A stretch of DNA of 64,000 nt from Neoasaia chiangmaiensis (GTDB taxonomy: Bacteria > Pseudomonadota > Alphaproteobacteria > Acetobacterales > Acetobacteraceae), in contig NZ_CP014691.1 of assembly GCF_002005465.1 (NCBI RefSeq), forward strand, positions 2,886,001 through 2,950,000, in the 5' to 3' direction. Within the stretch, counting starts at the first letter, position 1; each line of letters starts with the position of its first letter. The position numbers were made by a program, and so were the translations under genes. The notes under the pieces are model-generated. The model worked only from the letters and a program-made list of their open reading frames with translations. It made no database searches and was not told the origin of the DNA. Below, piece after piece: positions 54,434 to 63,624 of the stretch.

Positions 54434-56497
54434 ATGGAACGGCAAGCGGAAGGGGGCCTGCGATGGTGGCCCCGGCTTGCCGACCTGCCGCCCGGCGCTT
54501 TTCCGCCAGGCTGGATCAGCTTCAGCCTGCGCACCTGGCTGGCCCTCGTCCTGGCGCTGGCCGCGGCGTTCTGGGCGCAGATCGACGCGCCCGCCGGGGC
54601 AGGCGTCTCGGTCATGATCCTGGCGCAGCCATTTCGCGGGCAGGCGCTGTCCAAGGCGCTTTATCGCCTGCTCGGCACAGCGGCCGGGGTGGTCGCCTCC
54701 GTCCTCCTGGCTGCCGCCTTCGGTCAGGATCGCCCTCTCTTTCTGGGCGGCGTGGCGCTCTGGCTCGCCTTCTGCGCGTTCATCGGCACGCTGGAGCGCG
54801 ATTTTCGTTCCTATGGCGCCCTGCTTGCCGGCTACACGGTCGCGCTGGTGGCGCTGAACAATATCGACGGGCCACAGAATGTCTTCGACGTGGCGATGGC
54901 ACGCGCCAGCGCGATCGGCATTGGCGTGGCGTCGATCGCGGTCGTCAACAGTCTGACGGGTGCGCCGCAGGTCTGGCGCAAGCTCGTGATGAGCATGGAT
55001 GCCCTCGCGCAGCGTATCCGCATGATGGGCGAAGCAACCCTGAGGGGCGAAGGCTCCCACGATGGCTGGGAGACGACCGGGCTCGCGGCCGAAATCCTCT
55101 CGCTCCTGACGCAGATTTCCTATGCCCGGCTGGAAATCGATCGGGCGCGCCTTCGGCTGGCGGGCGGACGACTGGGCATTGTCGGCATGCTGAGCGTGCT
55201 GACGGCCAGCCGCGCAGTCTCCATGATCCTGGCGCGTCATGAGATTTCCGACCTCGTGCAGCGGCATGTGCGCCTGTGGCATGCGCGGCCCGCCGTGCAG
55301 ATCGCCCGGGAGGATATCCTCCGGGCGCTCATGCGCGACATCGTTCAGGAGAAGCCGGACTATGTGCCGTCGGCCCACGATGCCTATTTTCTTGAACGAT
55401 CGGCAACGTTGATCAGCAACAATGCGCATATCGAAGCCGGAATGAACACGCTGCGCGATGCCGTTCCCGCTGGCGACGCGCTCCGGCTCGCACAGCTGAG
55501 CCGCGAACTGGATTATACGACCGCTCTGATCAATGCGGGGCGCGTGCTGATCGGCTTTTCCCTGGCGGCCGCATTCTGCATCGTCGTCGGTCAGCCGGAC
55601 GATCACACGGCCTTGTCCCAGACGGCCCTGACACTCACGCTGGCATCGACGGCTGTCGATACCGCGCAGTTCGGCATGGGGGCGATGATCGGCATCCCGA
55701 TGGCCGTCCTGGTGGCGATGTGGCTGAATTTCTGGATCCTGCCCCATGTGTCGGACATGCTGACGCTTGCCGTCGTGTTCCTGCCGCAGACGATTTTCGC
55801 GTGTCTGCTGCTGATGAACGCGCGCACGGCGACCATCGGCTTTAATTATGGCGTGTTCTTTCTGGTTATCCTCGGGCTGGGCAATCATCACAGTTACGAC
55901 CCGATGGCCTTCCTTACACGCAACATCTTCTATCTGCTTTCGGCGGTCATCTCGTTCGTGACGTTGGTACTGCTCCTGCCGCCGCATCCGAAGCGGCAGC
56001 GGCTGCGCATGGCCGTCCTGATTGGTCGCGATTTTGAGAAACAGGCAGCAGGGCGTGGCGATCGGGTCGGGCCGGGGCTGCTTAGCCGGAAATACGATCG
56101 TCTGTCGCAGGCTCTGGCATGGAGCCGCCGCATGCAGGGGCAGGGAATGGCACCGCGCCGGGTGTTCGATCGTCTCGTGGGGCTTGAGGACTTCGCCAGC
56201 ACCCTGGCGCGCACGCGTCTCTATCTGGACGAGGCGGAAAACGTTGCTGCCCTGCGTCCCGATGCGACGCAGGCGCGGCGAGTGTTGTTCACCGCCGACT
56301 TCGTGCGTCTGCAAGCCGAACTGCCGGCTTATGTTCAGAAATTCCTGCATCACATGCAGGCGGACCTGCCGGAAGATGCGCGTATTCGCGCCCTGACATG
56401 TGCAGCCGGCTTGCAGGCGGTGATCGAGACGCTGGGGCGCAACAGGGTCATTCTGCGCCGATACGGTCTCGTTCGGAAAAGGAATGCGCTCTCGTGA
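54434..56497 (+). CDS. FUSC-family transporter (aromatic acid exporter-like)
   Basis: This 687-residue inner-membrane protein has two blocks of about five helices (near 28-160 and 360-520) separated by helical cytoplasmic regions. It fits the FUSC/AaeB family. The N-terminal block includes SVMILAQPFRGQALSKALYRLLGT. GGGAGG seven bases before ATG 54434 sets the start. Its stop overlaps the DUF1656 start (GTGA), and an HlyD adaptor follows, forming an AaeAXB-like efflux operon. The substrate is unknown; hydroxylated aromatic acids are typical. Confidence 0.86.
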   Translation: MERQAEGGLRWWPRLADLPPGAFPPGWISFSLRTWLALVLALAAAFWAQIDAPAGAGVSVMILAQPFRGQALSKALYRLLGTAAGVVASVLLAAAFGQDRPLFLGGVALWLAFCAFIGTLERDFRSYGALLAGYTVALVALNNIDGPQNVFDVAMARASAIGIGVASIAVVNSLTGAPQVWRKLVMSMDALAQRIRMMGEATLRGEGSHDGWETTGLAAEILSLLTQISYARLEIDRARLRLAGGRLGIVGMLSVLTASRAVSMILARHEISDLVQRHVRLWHARPAVQIAREDILRALMRDIVQEKPDYVPSAHDAYFLERSATLISNNAHIEAGMNTLRDAVPAGDALRLAQLSRELDYTTALINAGRVLIGFSLAAAFCIVVGQPDDHTALSQTALTLTLASTAVDTAQFGMGAMIGIPMAVLVAMWLNFWILPHVSDMLTLAVVFLPQTIFACLLLMNARTATIGFNYGVFFLVILGLGNHHSYDPMAFLTRNIFYLLSAVISFVTLVLLLPPHPKRQRLRMAVLIGRDFEKQAAGRGDRVGPGLLSRKYDRLSQALAWSRRMQGQGMAPRRVFDRLVGLEDFASTLARTRLYLDEAENVAALRPDATQARRVLFTADFVRLQAELPAYVQKFLHHMQADLPEDARIRALTCAAGLQAVIETLGRNRVILRRYGLVRKRNALS

Positions 56498-56688
56498 GAC
56501 AGGTTATCGATCTGGACGGCGTTCTGGTGTCGGCCTTCGTGCTCAATCTTGCATTCGCACTCGTGACGCTCGCGCTGCTGCGATGGGTGCTGGGCGTGCT
56601 CGACTGCTGGCGCTTCGTCTGGAATCCGCCGCTGGCGCAATTCGGTCTGCTGGTCGGCCTTCTGGGCCTCTACACATTGATATTCTGA
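56494..56688 (+). CDS. DUF1656 small membrane protein (AaeX-like)
   Basis: This 64-residue protein has two membrane helices and begins MRQVIDLDGVLVSAF, the DUF1656 signature. The start is GTG at 56494, overlapping the upstream stop by four bases. A longer reading beginning at 56398 is only a frame extension inside the transporter gene. In enterobacteria the homologue AaeX accompanies AaeA and AaeB. Confidence 0.82.
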   Translation: MRQVIDLDGVLVSAFVLNLAFALVTLALLRWVLGVLDCWRFVWNPPLAQFGLLVGLLGLYTLIF

Positions 56689-56700
56689 AAGGCAGAGCTT

Positions 56701-57651
56701 TTGCTTCCGCGCGCCTATCGTCTGATCCGTCTCTCCATCACCCTGGCCATTCTGGCCGTGGCGGCGGTCGTCGTCATCATCCTCTGGGATTATTACACGG
56801 CCTCGCCATGGACGCGGAACGGCCAGGTCCGCGCCCAGGTCGCCAACATGGCGCCACGGGTATCGGGACAGATCCTCGACGTGCGCGTGCACGACAACCA
56901 GTTCGTGCATCGTAACGACGTGCTTTATGTCATCGATCCGTTCGACTTCAAGGTCCGTCTGGACATCGCACAGGCGCGGGTGGCGGAACGCAAGGCCGAT
57001 CTGGCGTTCAAGGTCTCGCAGTTCGAACGGCGGCGGATCATCCCGGGCGTGGCGGTCTCCGGCGAGGAGAAGCAGCAATACGAGGCGCAGGCCGCTCAGG
57101 CCAAGGCGCAGTATGAAGCGGCGCTTGCGGACCAGCGGCAGGCGCAAATCGATCTGGATCGCACGACGGTGCGCAGTTCGATCAACGGCTACATCACGAA
57201 TCTCATCATGCGTCCGGGCGATTACGCGACGGCGGGACACGTCAATATCCAGATCATCGATGCCGAATCATTCTGGGTGGACGGCTATTTCGAGGAGACC
57301 AAAATTCATGCGATCCGCGACGGCGACCCGATCCGCATCGATCTCATGGGTTATCACGATCCGATTTTCGGGCATGTGGAAAGCATGACGCGTGGCATCG
57401 CCAGCAACAATGCGGCCGTCTCGACGCAGGGTCTGCCGACGGTCGATCCGGTCTATACCTGGGTGCGACTGGCGCAGCGCATTCCGGTCCGCGTGCATAT
57501 CGACACCATGCCGAAAGACCTGCAACTGGCGGCGGGCATGACCGCGACGGTCACGGTCGTGACGGAAGCAGGCACGCGCCGCCACATGTCAACGCGTGAC
57601 GCGTTGCGCCATGTGGGGGACGATCTGCGCCACGTCGTGGGACACCGCTAG
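56701..57651 (+). CDS. HlyD-family efflux adaptor (AaeA-like)
   Basis: This 316-residue periplasmic adaptor has one N-terminal membrane helix (about 10-30), a biotinyl-lipoyl half-motif (RVSGQILDVRVHDNQFVHRNDVL) and a helical hairpin (about 78-145). A beta-barrel domain follows. It should join the FUSC pump to an outer-membrane channel. The start is TTG at 56701, 12 bases after DUF1656. No TolC-like channel is in the window. Confidence 0.87.
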   Translation: MLPRAYRLIRLSITLAILAVAAVVVIILWDYYTASPWTRNGQVRAQVANMAPRVSGQILDVRVHDNQFVHRNDVLYVIDPFDFKVRLDIAQARVAERKADLAFKVSQFERRRIIPGVAVSGEEKQQYEAQAAQAKAQYEAALADQRQAQIDLDRTTVRSSINGYITNLIMRPGDYATAGHVNIQIIDAESFWVDGYFEETKIHAIRDGDPIRIDLMGYHDPIFGHVESMTRGIASNNAAVSTQGLPTVDPVYTWVRLAQRIPVRVHIDTMPKDLQLAAGMTATVTVVTEAGTRRHMSTRDALRHVGDDLRHVVGHR

Positions 57652-57663
57652 ACCGGGAAAGTT

Positions 57664-58869
57664 TTACCGGCCCGGTGGCGGCATCTGAAGGTTAGGGCCG
57701 GTATAGGGGCCCTGATCCGGCCGGTTGATGCGCGGCGAGACGAGGGCTTCCGGCCATGCGTCGTCGCCTGCGCCGTCGCCGACCAGCGCCGTGCGGCTAC
57801 GTGGGATGCATTCCGGAATTTCGTCCCGGATACGCTTGAGGATGCGTTCACGCATATCGCAGCACAGGTTCCACATCTGCCCCGCGCCCGCAGCGCCGGC
57901 GATGATACGGATGGAGATGACCTGCGCATTGCTGTCCGCCATCTGGCAGGCGAGGTTGGCGCGGTCCTGGTCCCAGTCCGGGCAGTGGACGATTTCCTCC
58001 TCCAGGAACTGGCGGATGCGGTCCATTGGCGTGCGGTAGTCGAGCCAGAGGAAGACGGAGCCGATCAGCGCCGGGGAGCTGTGCGTCCAGTTCTGGAACG
58101 GATTTTCGAGGAAATAGGAGATCGGCACGATATAGCGGCGCTTGTCCCAGGTGCGCAGCACGACATACGTGGCGTTGATCTCCTCCACCCATGCCCAGTC
58201 TCCATTGAGGATCAGCATGTCCTCCATCCGGATCGGCTGGGTGATGGCGATCTGGACGCCGGCGATGAGGTTGCTGAGCGCCGGGCGGGCGGAGAGCCCG
58301 ACGACCAGCGAGGCGGCGCCGGCGGAGGCGAAAAGCGAGACGCCGTAGCGCTGCACCGCGTCGAACACCATCAGGGCCGACGCGACGGTGATGACCCCGA
58401 ACGTGATCTCGATCAGGCGGCGCAGCACGCGGATTTGCGTCTGGTGCGAACGGACGGAAATGTCGTCCGACGAGTCCTTCAGCGTGATGCGCGTCAGATA
58501 GCTGTCCGTGGCGATGCGAAAGGCGCGGATGATGCCGAAGCCGAGGATCAGGATGAACAGGAACGCGAAAATCTTGCCCAGCATGTGCAGCGTTTCGCTG
58601 GACAGGCCGATCGCGGCGGGCAGGGCGGCGGAGGCCGCAAGGAGCATCAGCAGGAAGCGGATGTAGGAACGCAGCTGGCCGATCACCATGCGGACCACCG
58701 GGACGCGGCGCAGGCCCGGCAGGCGCGGAATGGCGTCGGTAATCAGGCGGCTGAAGACCAGGGCGATCGTCGCGGCGATGACGAGCAGGAGGATGGACGC
58801 GATCGGCGCCGGGAGCCAGTCGAACCAGTGCCGGACGCCGGACATCGAATTGACGTAGTCGTGTCTCAT
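57664..58869 (-). CDS. MscS-family mechanosensitive ion channel
   Basis: This 401-residue inner-membrane channel has about five predicted N-terminal helices and a conserved pore-lining segment (FASAGAASLVVGLSARPALSNLIAG). The MscS beta domain follows (ITQPIRMEDMLILNGDWAWVEEI). The C-terminal 60 residues are Pro/Arg-rich and irregular. It would release solutes under hypoosmotic shock. It converges on the HlyD gene 12 bases away. Confidence 0.9.
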   Translation of the reverse strand: MRHDYVNSMSGVRHWFDWLPAPIASILLLVIAATIALVFSRLITDAIPRLPGLRRVPVVRMVIGQLRSYIRFLLMLLAASAALPAAIGLSSETLHMLGKIFAFLFILILGFGIIRAFRIATDSYLTRITLKDSSDDISVRSHQTQIRVLRRLIEITFGVITVASALMVFDAVQRYGVSLFASAGAASLVVGLSARPALSNLIAGVQIAITQPIRMEDMLILNGDWAWVEEINATYVVLRTWDKRRYIVPISYFLENPFQNWTHSSPALIGSVFLWLDYRTPMDRIRQFLEEEIVHCPDWDQDRANLACQMADSNAQVISIRIIAGAAGAGQMWNLCCDMRERILKRIRDEIPECIPRSRTALVGDGAGDDAWPEALVSPRINRPDQGPYTGPNLQMPPPGR

Positions 58870-58994
58870 CGGTGTGTCATTCTCCCTATGTCGCCGCCAG
58901 TCGTGCGATGGCGTATTGCAGTTGTTTTTGTTTGCGGTGCTCCATTAGCGCCCCAGTCTTGAGGGCGGTTGCGAAAGTTACAGAAACGCAATTT

Positions 58995-59396
58995 TCATGC
59001 AGGGTTCGTGCCGGAGCCGGAGCCGGATTCGATCCGATCGAGTGTGTCGGCGTGGCGAACGGCCCAGTCGTAGAGCATGTTGATGGGCTCAACGACCAGT
59101 TCCCCCATGGATGTCAGGCAATAATCGACATGTGGGGGCATGACCTGACGGACTTCACGACTGACCAGTCCAGCACTTTCCAGTTCGCGCAATGTCTGCG
59201 TCATCATTTTCTTCGACAGGCCGGGAATGTTGCGCATGAGTTGTCCCGGTCGCGCGCTGCCGCCCAGAAGATGCAGCGTATGCAACACCATCGTCGTCCA
59301 TTTGCCGCTGAACAGTCGGAGGATGCGGCGTGGCGCGCAATCTTCGGCAAATGGCGGTTCACGATAATGGGCAGGCAGATCGTTGAGCGTCGTCAT
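58995..59396 (-). CDS. HxlR-family winged-helix regulator
   Basis: This 133-residue DNA-binding protein has the HxlR core: CAPRRILRLFSGKWTTMVLHTL, then ARPGQLMRNIPGLSKKMMTQTLRELE and the wing LVSREVRQVMPPHVDYCLT. The ligand is unknown; family members often sense reactive electrophiles. GAAGG lies five bases before ATG 59396. It is divergent from the reductase gene at 59494, which is the likely target. Confidence 0.9.
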   Translation of the reverse strand: MTTLNDLPAHYREPPFAEDCAPRRILRLFSGKWTTMVLHTLHLLGGSARPGQLMRNIPGLSKKMMTQTLRELESAGLVSREVRQVMPPHVDYCLTSMGELVVEPINMLYDWAVRHADTLDRIESGSGSGTNPA

Positions 59397-59493
59397 GGTT
59401 ACCTTCGGGACTCCAGGGCACGAAAAGGTGCCGTCTGGCGGCGGGGATTGCAATCGGACAAGCTGGATATCCCGAAGCAGAGGAGACAAACGC

Positions 59494-60558
59494 ATGTCGA
59501 AAACCGCACTTGTTGTTGGCGTGACGGGAATCGTCGGTCAGAATCTTGCCGCACGTCTGATAGCGGATGGTTGGGTTGTCTATGGGCTTGCCCGAAATCC
59601 ACGTCTGGATACGGCACCGATTATTCCACTCGCTGCCGATCTGCTCGATCTCGGAGCGCTGAAGGCGACCCTTGCGAACGTCCGCCCGACGCATGTTTTC
59701 TTCTGTTCATGGCTCAGGCAAGCGACCGAGGCCGAGAACTGCCGGGTCAACAGCACCATGGTCCGGCATCTTTTCGAGGCGCTGCCGGCGCCGGGAAAAC
59801 TCGTGCATGCAGCGCTCACTACCGGTTTGAAGCATTATCTCGGACCATTCGAAGCCTATGCCAGCGGCACGCCGCCCCAGACGCCCTTTCGCGAAACCAT
59901 GCCGAGGCTGGCACTCCAGAACTTCTATTACGATCAGGAGGATGTGCTTTACGCCGCCGCGAAACGCCACGGTTTTTCATGGAGCGTCCACCGGCCGCAT
60001 ACGATCATCGGCCATGCCGTGGGCAATGCGATGAATATGGGCACGACGCTCGCCGTTTATGCCAGCATCTGTCGGGAAACGGGTCTGCCATTCATTTTCC
60101 CCGGATCGCCCGCACAGTGGCAGGGACTGACGGATGTGACCGATGCACGGCAACTCGCGGCCCATCTGGTGTGGGCATCGACTGCTCCTGCCGGGCGCAA
60201 TGAAGCGTTCAACGTGGTGAACGGGGATGTCTTTCGTTGGCAGTGGCTGTGGCCGCAGATTGCCGAATGGTTCGGCCTCGAGGCGGGTATTTATCCCGGC
60301 CATGCGACGTCCCTGGAGGAGCGACTTTCAGGGGCGGGCGGTCTCTGGCGCGATATCGCCGAGCGCCACGGCTTGCAGGAACCAGATATCGGGCGTCTGG
60401 CTTCGGCATGGCATACCGATGCCGATCTGGGACGGCCGGTGGAATGCGTCACGGATATGAGCAAAAGCCGGAAGGCCGGCTTTGGTGGCTATATCTATAC
60501 GCCTGACAGCTTCATCGATCTGTTCGCGCGGCTGCGTGCTGAGCGCCTTATTCCCTGA
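59494..60558 (+). CDS. PRISE-type short-chain reductase
   Basis: This 354-residue cytosolic NADPH-dependent enzyme resembles progesterone 5-beta-reductase/iridoid synthase-like (PRISE) proteins, which reduce activated C=C bonds of enones. The nucleotide motif is VVGVTGIVGQNLA (7-19). The TTGLKHYLGPFE block carries Lys113, and NFYYDQED (143-150) holds the Tyr pair of this family. GAGGAG precedes the ATG. It is divergent from the HxlR gene and converges on cyoD. Confidence 0.85.
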   Translation: MSKTALVVGVTGIVGQNLAARLIADGWVVYGLARNPRLDTAPIIPLAADLLDLGALKATLANVRPTHVFFCSWLRQATEAENCRVNSTMVRHLFEALPAPGKLVHAALTTGLKHYLGPFEAYASGTPPQTPFRETMPRLALQNFYYDQEDVLYAAAKRHGFSWSVHRPHTIIGHAVGNAMNMGTTLAVYASICRETGLPFIFPGSPAQWQGLTDVTDARQLAAHLVWASTAPAGRNEAFNVVNGDVFRWQWLWPQIAEWFGLEAGIYPGHATSLEERLSGAGGLWRDIAERHGLQEPDIGRLASAWHTDADLGRPVECVTDMSKSRKAGFGGYIYTPDSFIDLFARLRAERLIP

Positions 60559-60574
60559 GAGCGTCTGGCTTTCC

Positions 60575-60880
60575 TTACATCATCATCGCTTTCTCGTTGC
60601 CGATGACCCACAGCGTGCCGCCGACCATCAACAGGACGATCAGGGTGGAGAAAAGGATCAGTTGCAGGTCGTCGCGATGTGAGCGTTGCAGGTCGATGTG
60701 CAGGAAGTAGCGGAAATGCGCGACGACCTGCACCACGGCGCAGAGTGCGACGCACCAGAGGAATGCGCCGCGTGACAGCGTGCCTGCCATCAACAGTCCG
60801 AACGGGATGGCGGAGAGGACGACGGCCAGCACGAGGCCGATGATATAGGAATGGCGTTCCCTGGCTTCTTCCTGATTCAT
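60575..60880 (-). CDS. cyoD: Cytochrome bo3 ubiquinol oxidase subunit IV
   Basis: This 101-residue protein has three membrane helices and contains VAHFRYFLHIDLQRS, the subunit IV signature. The ATG at 60880 overlaps the cyoC stop by four bases (ATGA). It assists assembly of the quinol oxidase. An upstream extension of the frame inside cyoC is not real. No cyoE (haem O synthase) follows; the next gene is unrelated. Confidence 0.93.
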   Translation of the reverse strand: MNQEEARERHSYIIGLVLAVVLSAIPFGLLMAGTLSRGAFLWCVALCAVVQVVAHFRYFLHIDLQRSHRDDLQLILFSTLIVLLMVGGTLWVIGNEKAMMM

Positions 60881-61548
60881 GGTGCGAGCCCCAGAAGATA
60901 GACGACGGAGAAAATTCCGACCCAGACGATATCGAGGAAATGCCAGAACAGGCCGAGACGCAGGAGCCGCGTCTTGACGCCAGTATCGAGGCCGAACACC
61001 TTGAGTTGCACGAGCATGACCGCGATCCACAGGCATCCCGTGGTCACATGCAGCCCATGCGTGCCGATAAGGGCGAAGCACGCGGAGAGCCAGCCGCTGC
61101 GCGACGGCGTGCCGCCTTTGGCGATCATGTCCGCGAAGTCGTGAAGCTCCAGACCAAGGAAGATCAGGCCGAGGACGAGAGTGACGGCAAGCCAGAAGGA
61201 TGTCTGGCCAACGGATTGCCGATACTTCATTGCCAGAGAGGCCATGCCGAAGGTGAAGCTGCTCACCAGCAGGACGGCTGTTTCCATCGCGGCGCTGCTC
61301 AGTTCGAACAACTGGTGCGGTCCGGGACCGCCAGCCAGCGCGTCGAGCATCGTGCCATAAGTCGCGAACAGCATCGAGAAGATGATGAGATCGCTCATCA
61401 GGAAGACCCAGAAGCCGAAAACGAGTTCTTCCGCCTCTTCATGGGCTTCGCCGTCGTGGGGATGCAGGTTCAGTCCAGGATGACGGGAGGGGTCCTGGCC
61501 GCCGCGTCCGATATTCCGGGCGGCGACGCTGGGTGAGGCTTGGATCAT
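60877..61548 (-). CDS. cyoC: Cytochrome bo3 ubiquinol oxidase subunit III
   Basis: This 223-residue protein has five membrane helices, with FGFWVFLMSDLIIFSMLF at the start of the membrane part. GTHGLHVTTGCLW and FWHFLDIVWVGIFSVVYL follow. ATG 61548 overlaps the cyoB stop by four bases. The longer open reading to 61764 lies inside cyoB and is not coding here. Confidence 0.94.
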   Translation of the reverse strand: MIQASPSVAARNIGRGGQDPSRHPGLNLHPHDGEAHEEAEELVFGFWVFLMSDLIIFSMLFATYGTMLDALAGGPGPHQLFELSSAAMETAVLLVSSFTFGMASLAMKYRQSVGQTSFWLAVTLVLGLIFLGLELHDFADMIAKGGTPSRSGWLSACFALIGTHGLHVTTGCLWIAVMLVQLKVFGLDTGVKTRLLRLGLFWHFLDIVWVGIFSVVYLLGLAP

Positions 61549-63593
61549 TCTGCGGGAATCCTCGCAAGGCCGCGATTCAGATTGGTGACTTCGTCCTCGA
61601 CCGGGATGGCCGGTTCGAACTGAAAGGCCTCGATCCAGCGCTTCTCCGTCTCGCGGATTTCCGCGGTGCTGATGATGCGCTTCGTGTGGCGATTGAAGCT
61701 GCGTGCGATGATGGCGATGGCAAAGACCAGCAGTCCGCCGATCGTCAGCCACCAGATATGCCATGTCAGCGCGAAGCCGGTGACTCCCATGTCCACGCAG
61801 ACGATGAAGCCAAGCGGCGAGTTCGCAGGCATTTCGATCGGTTCGTAATGCTGCGGAATTCGGTAGGCGCGCCCATGTCGCTTGTCGGCGAAGAATGTAT
61901 CCCGGCCGCCAACTTCCGGCAGGATGGCGAAATTATATTCGGGCGGTGGCGCGGAGACCGACCATTCGAGCGTCCGCCCATCCCAGGGGTCGCCCACAAA
62001 GACGTTCGTGGCGGCCCGATCCTTGATGCTGACATAGAGCTGGACGATCATCGCCACCATCGCGAACCCGATGATGAGCGCGCCGAACATGGCCACGATG
62101 GCGTAGGGCAGGTAGGCGCCCTCGAAATATTCCTGGCTTCGACGTGGCATGCCAAGGGCGCCGAGCGCGTAGAGCGGCATGAACGCGAAGATGAAGCCGA
62201 GGCACCAGCACCAGAAGGTCGTGCGCCCCCAGCCTTCATGCAGGCGAAAGCCGAAGGCTTTGGGGAACCAGTAATGATAACCGCTCAGCATCCCGAAAAG
62301 CAGACCGGGAATGAGCATGTTGTGGAAATGCGCGACCAGGAACAGCGTGTTGTGCGCCTGATAATCGAAGCCGGGATTGGCGAGCATGACGCCCGTGCTG
62401 CCGCCGATGGCGAACAGGATCATGAACGCGCTGGCATAGAGCATCGGCACCGTCATGCGGATGCGGCCGCGAAACATGGTCAGCGTCCAGTTGAAGATCT
62501 TCACGCCCGTGGGAATGGCGATCAGCATGGTGGCGATGCCGAAGACGGCATTCACGTTGCCGTTCTGCCCCATGGTGAAGAAGTGGTGCAGCCAGACCGT
62601 GAAGGACAGCACGGCGATCGAGATGGTCGCCCAGACCAGCGAGGTATAGCCGTAGAGCGTCTTCGACGAGAAGGTGGAGACGGTCTCGGAATAGACGCCG
62701 AAAGCCGGGAGGATCAGGATATAGACCTCCGGATGCCCGAATAGCCAGAACATGTTGATGTAGTTCATCATGTTGCCGCCATCGGTGTTGGTGAAGAAGT
62801 GCATGTCCAGATAACGGTCCATCGCCAGCATCAACGTCGCGACGGTGAGCGGCGGCATGGCGAAGATCATCAGGATCGAGACGCACAGTGCCGTCCACGC
62901 GAACAGCGGCATGCGGAACAGATGCATGCCCGGCGCACGCTTCTTGTAGATCGTGACGGCAAAATTCACGCCGGTCATGGTATTGCCGATGGAACTCAGC
63001 GTCAGGGCCCAGATCCAGTAATCCACGCCGACATCCGGGCTGAACGCCAGTTCCGTATAAGGCGGGTAGCCACTCCATCCGCCGGTCGAGAATTTGCCGA
63101 TGCACAGCGAGACCATCATCAGCATTGCCCCTGCCGTCGTGAAGGCGAGGCTGACGGAATTCATCAGGGGGTAGGAGACGTCGCGCGCGCCGATCTGTAG
63201 CGGCATGACGAAATTATAGAGGCCGATCAGGAACGGCATGGCCATGAAGAAAATCATGATCGTGCCGTGTGTCGTGAAAAGCTGCGCGAAGTGTTCCGGC
63301 GGCAGAAAGCCCGGCGACTGATAGCCGGCCACCTGCTGGGCGCGCATCAGCATGGCCTCCGCCAACGCGCGCGCCAGCATGACGAACGAGACCACGATAT
63401 ACATGATGCCGATGCGTTTATGGTCGACGCTGGTCAACCAGTCCGTCCAGAGTGCCTTCCAGCCGCGGAGATAGGTAATGAACGCGACGACGCCGATCGC
63501 GCCGAGAACGACCATCGACGCCGCGACTGTCGCAATGGCGCTGTAGAACGGAAGCGCGCCATAGCCGAGTTTGCCGAAAAGGAATGAGGTCAT
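61545..63593 (-). CDS. cyoB: Cytochrome bo3 ubiquinol oxidase subunit I
   Basis: This 682-residue catalytic subunit reduces oxygen and pumps protons. Haem-copper signatures include FGHPEVYILILPAFG (His-Tyr crosslink), FTVWLHHFFTMG (CuB His pair) and FLVAHFHNMLI (haem ligands). About fifteen helices are present. The start at 63593 (MTSFLFGKLGYGALPF) fits the family; a further 69 bases upstream are open but overlap cyoA. It begins 31 bases after the cyoA stop. Confidence 0.96.
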   Translation of the reverse strand: MTSFLFGKLGYGALPFYSAIATVAASMVVLGAIGVVAFITYLRGWKALWTDWLTSVDHKRIGIMYIVVSFVMLARALAEAMLMRAQQVAGYQSPGFLPPEHFAQLFTTHGTIMIFFMAMPFLIGLYNFVMPLQIGARDVSYPLMNSVSLAFTTAGAMLMMVSLCIGKFSTGGWSGYPPYTELAFSPDVGVDYWIWALTLSSIGNTMTGVNFAVTIYKKRAPGMHLFRMPLFAWTALCVSILMIFAMPPLTVATLMLAMDRYLDMHFFTNTDGGNMMNYINMFWLFGHPEVYILILPAFGVYSETVSTFSSKTLYGYTSLVWATISIAVLSFTVWLHHFFTMGQNGNVNAVFGIATMLIAIPTGVKIFNWTLTMFRGRIRMTVPMLYASAFMILFAIGGSTGVMLANPGFDYQAHNTLFLVAHFHNMLIPGLLFGMLSGYHYWFPKAFGFRLHEGWGRTTFWCWCLGFIFAFMPLYALGALGMPRRSQEYFEGAYLPYAIVAMFGALIIGFAMVAMIVQLYVSIKDRAATNVFVGDPWDGRTLEWSVSAPPPEYNFAILPEVGGRDTFFADKRHGRAYRIPQHYEPIEMPANSPLGFIVCVDMGVTGFALTWHIWWLTIGGLLVFAIAIIARSFNRHTKRIISTAEIRETEKRWIEAFQFEPAIPVEDEVTNLNRGLARIPAE

Positions 63594-63624
63594 CGGACGG
63601 ACCGCCCCGGGAGGATGGAAAGTG

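Noticed and set aside
54287-56353. A 688-codon minus-strand frame opposite the FUSC transporter
   Set aside because: His/Arg/Gln-rich composition typical of antisense in GC-rich DNA, no domain, and it overlaps a gene with clear family motifs and ribosome binding site.
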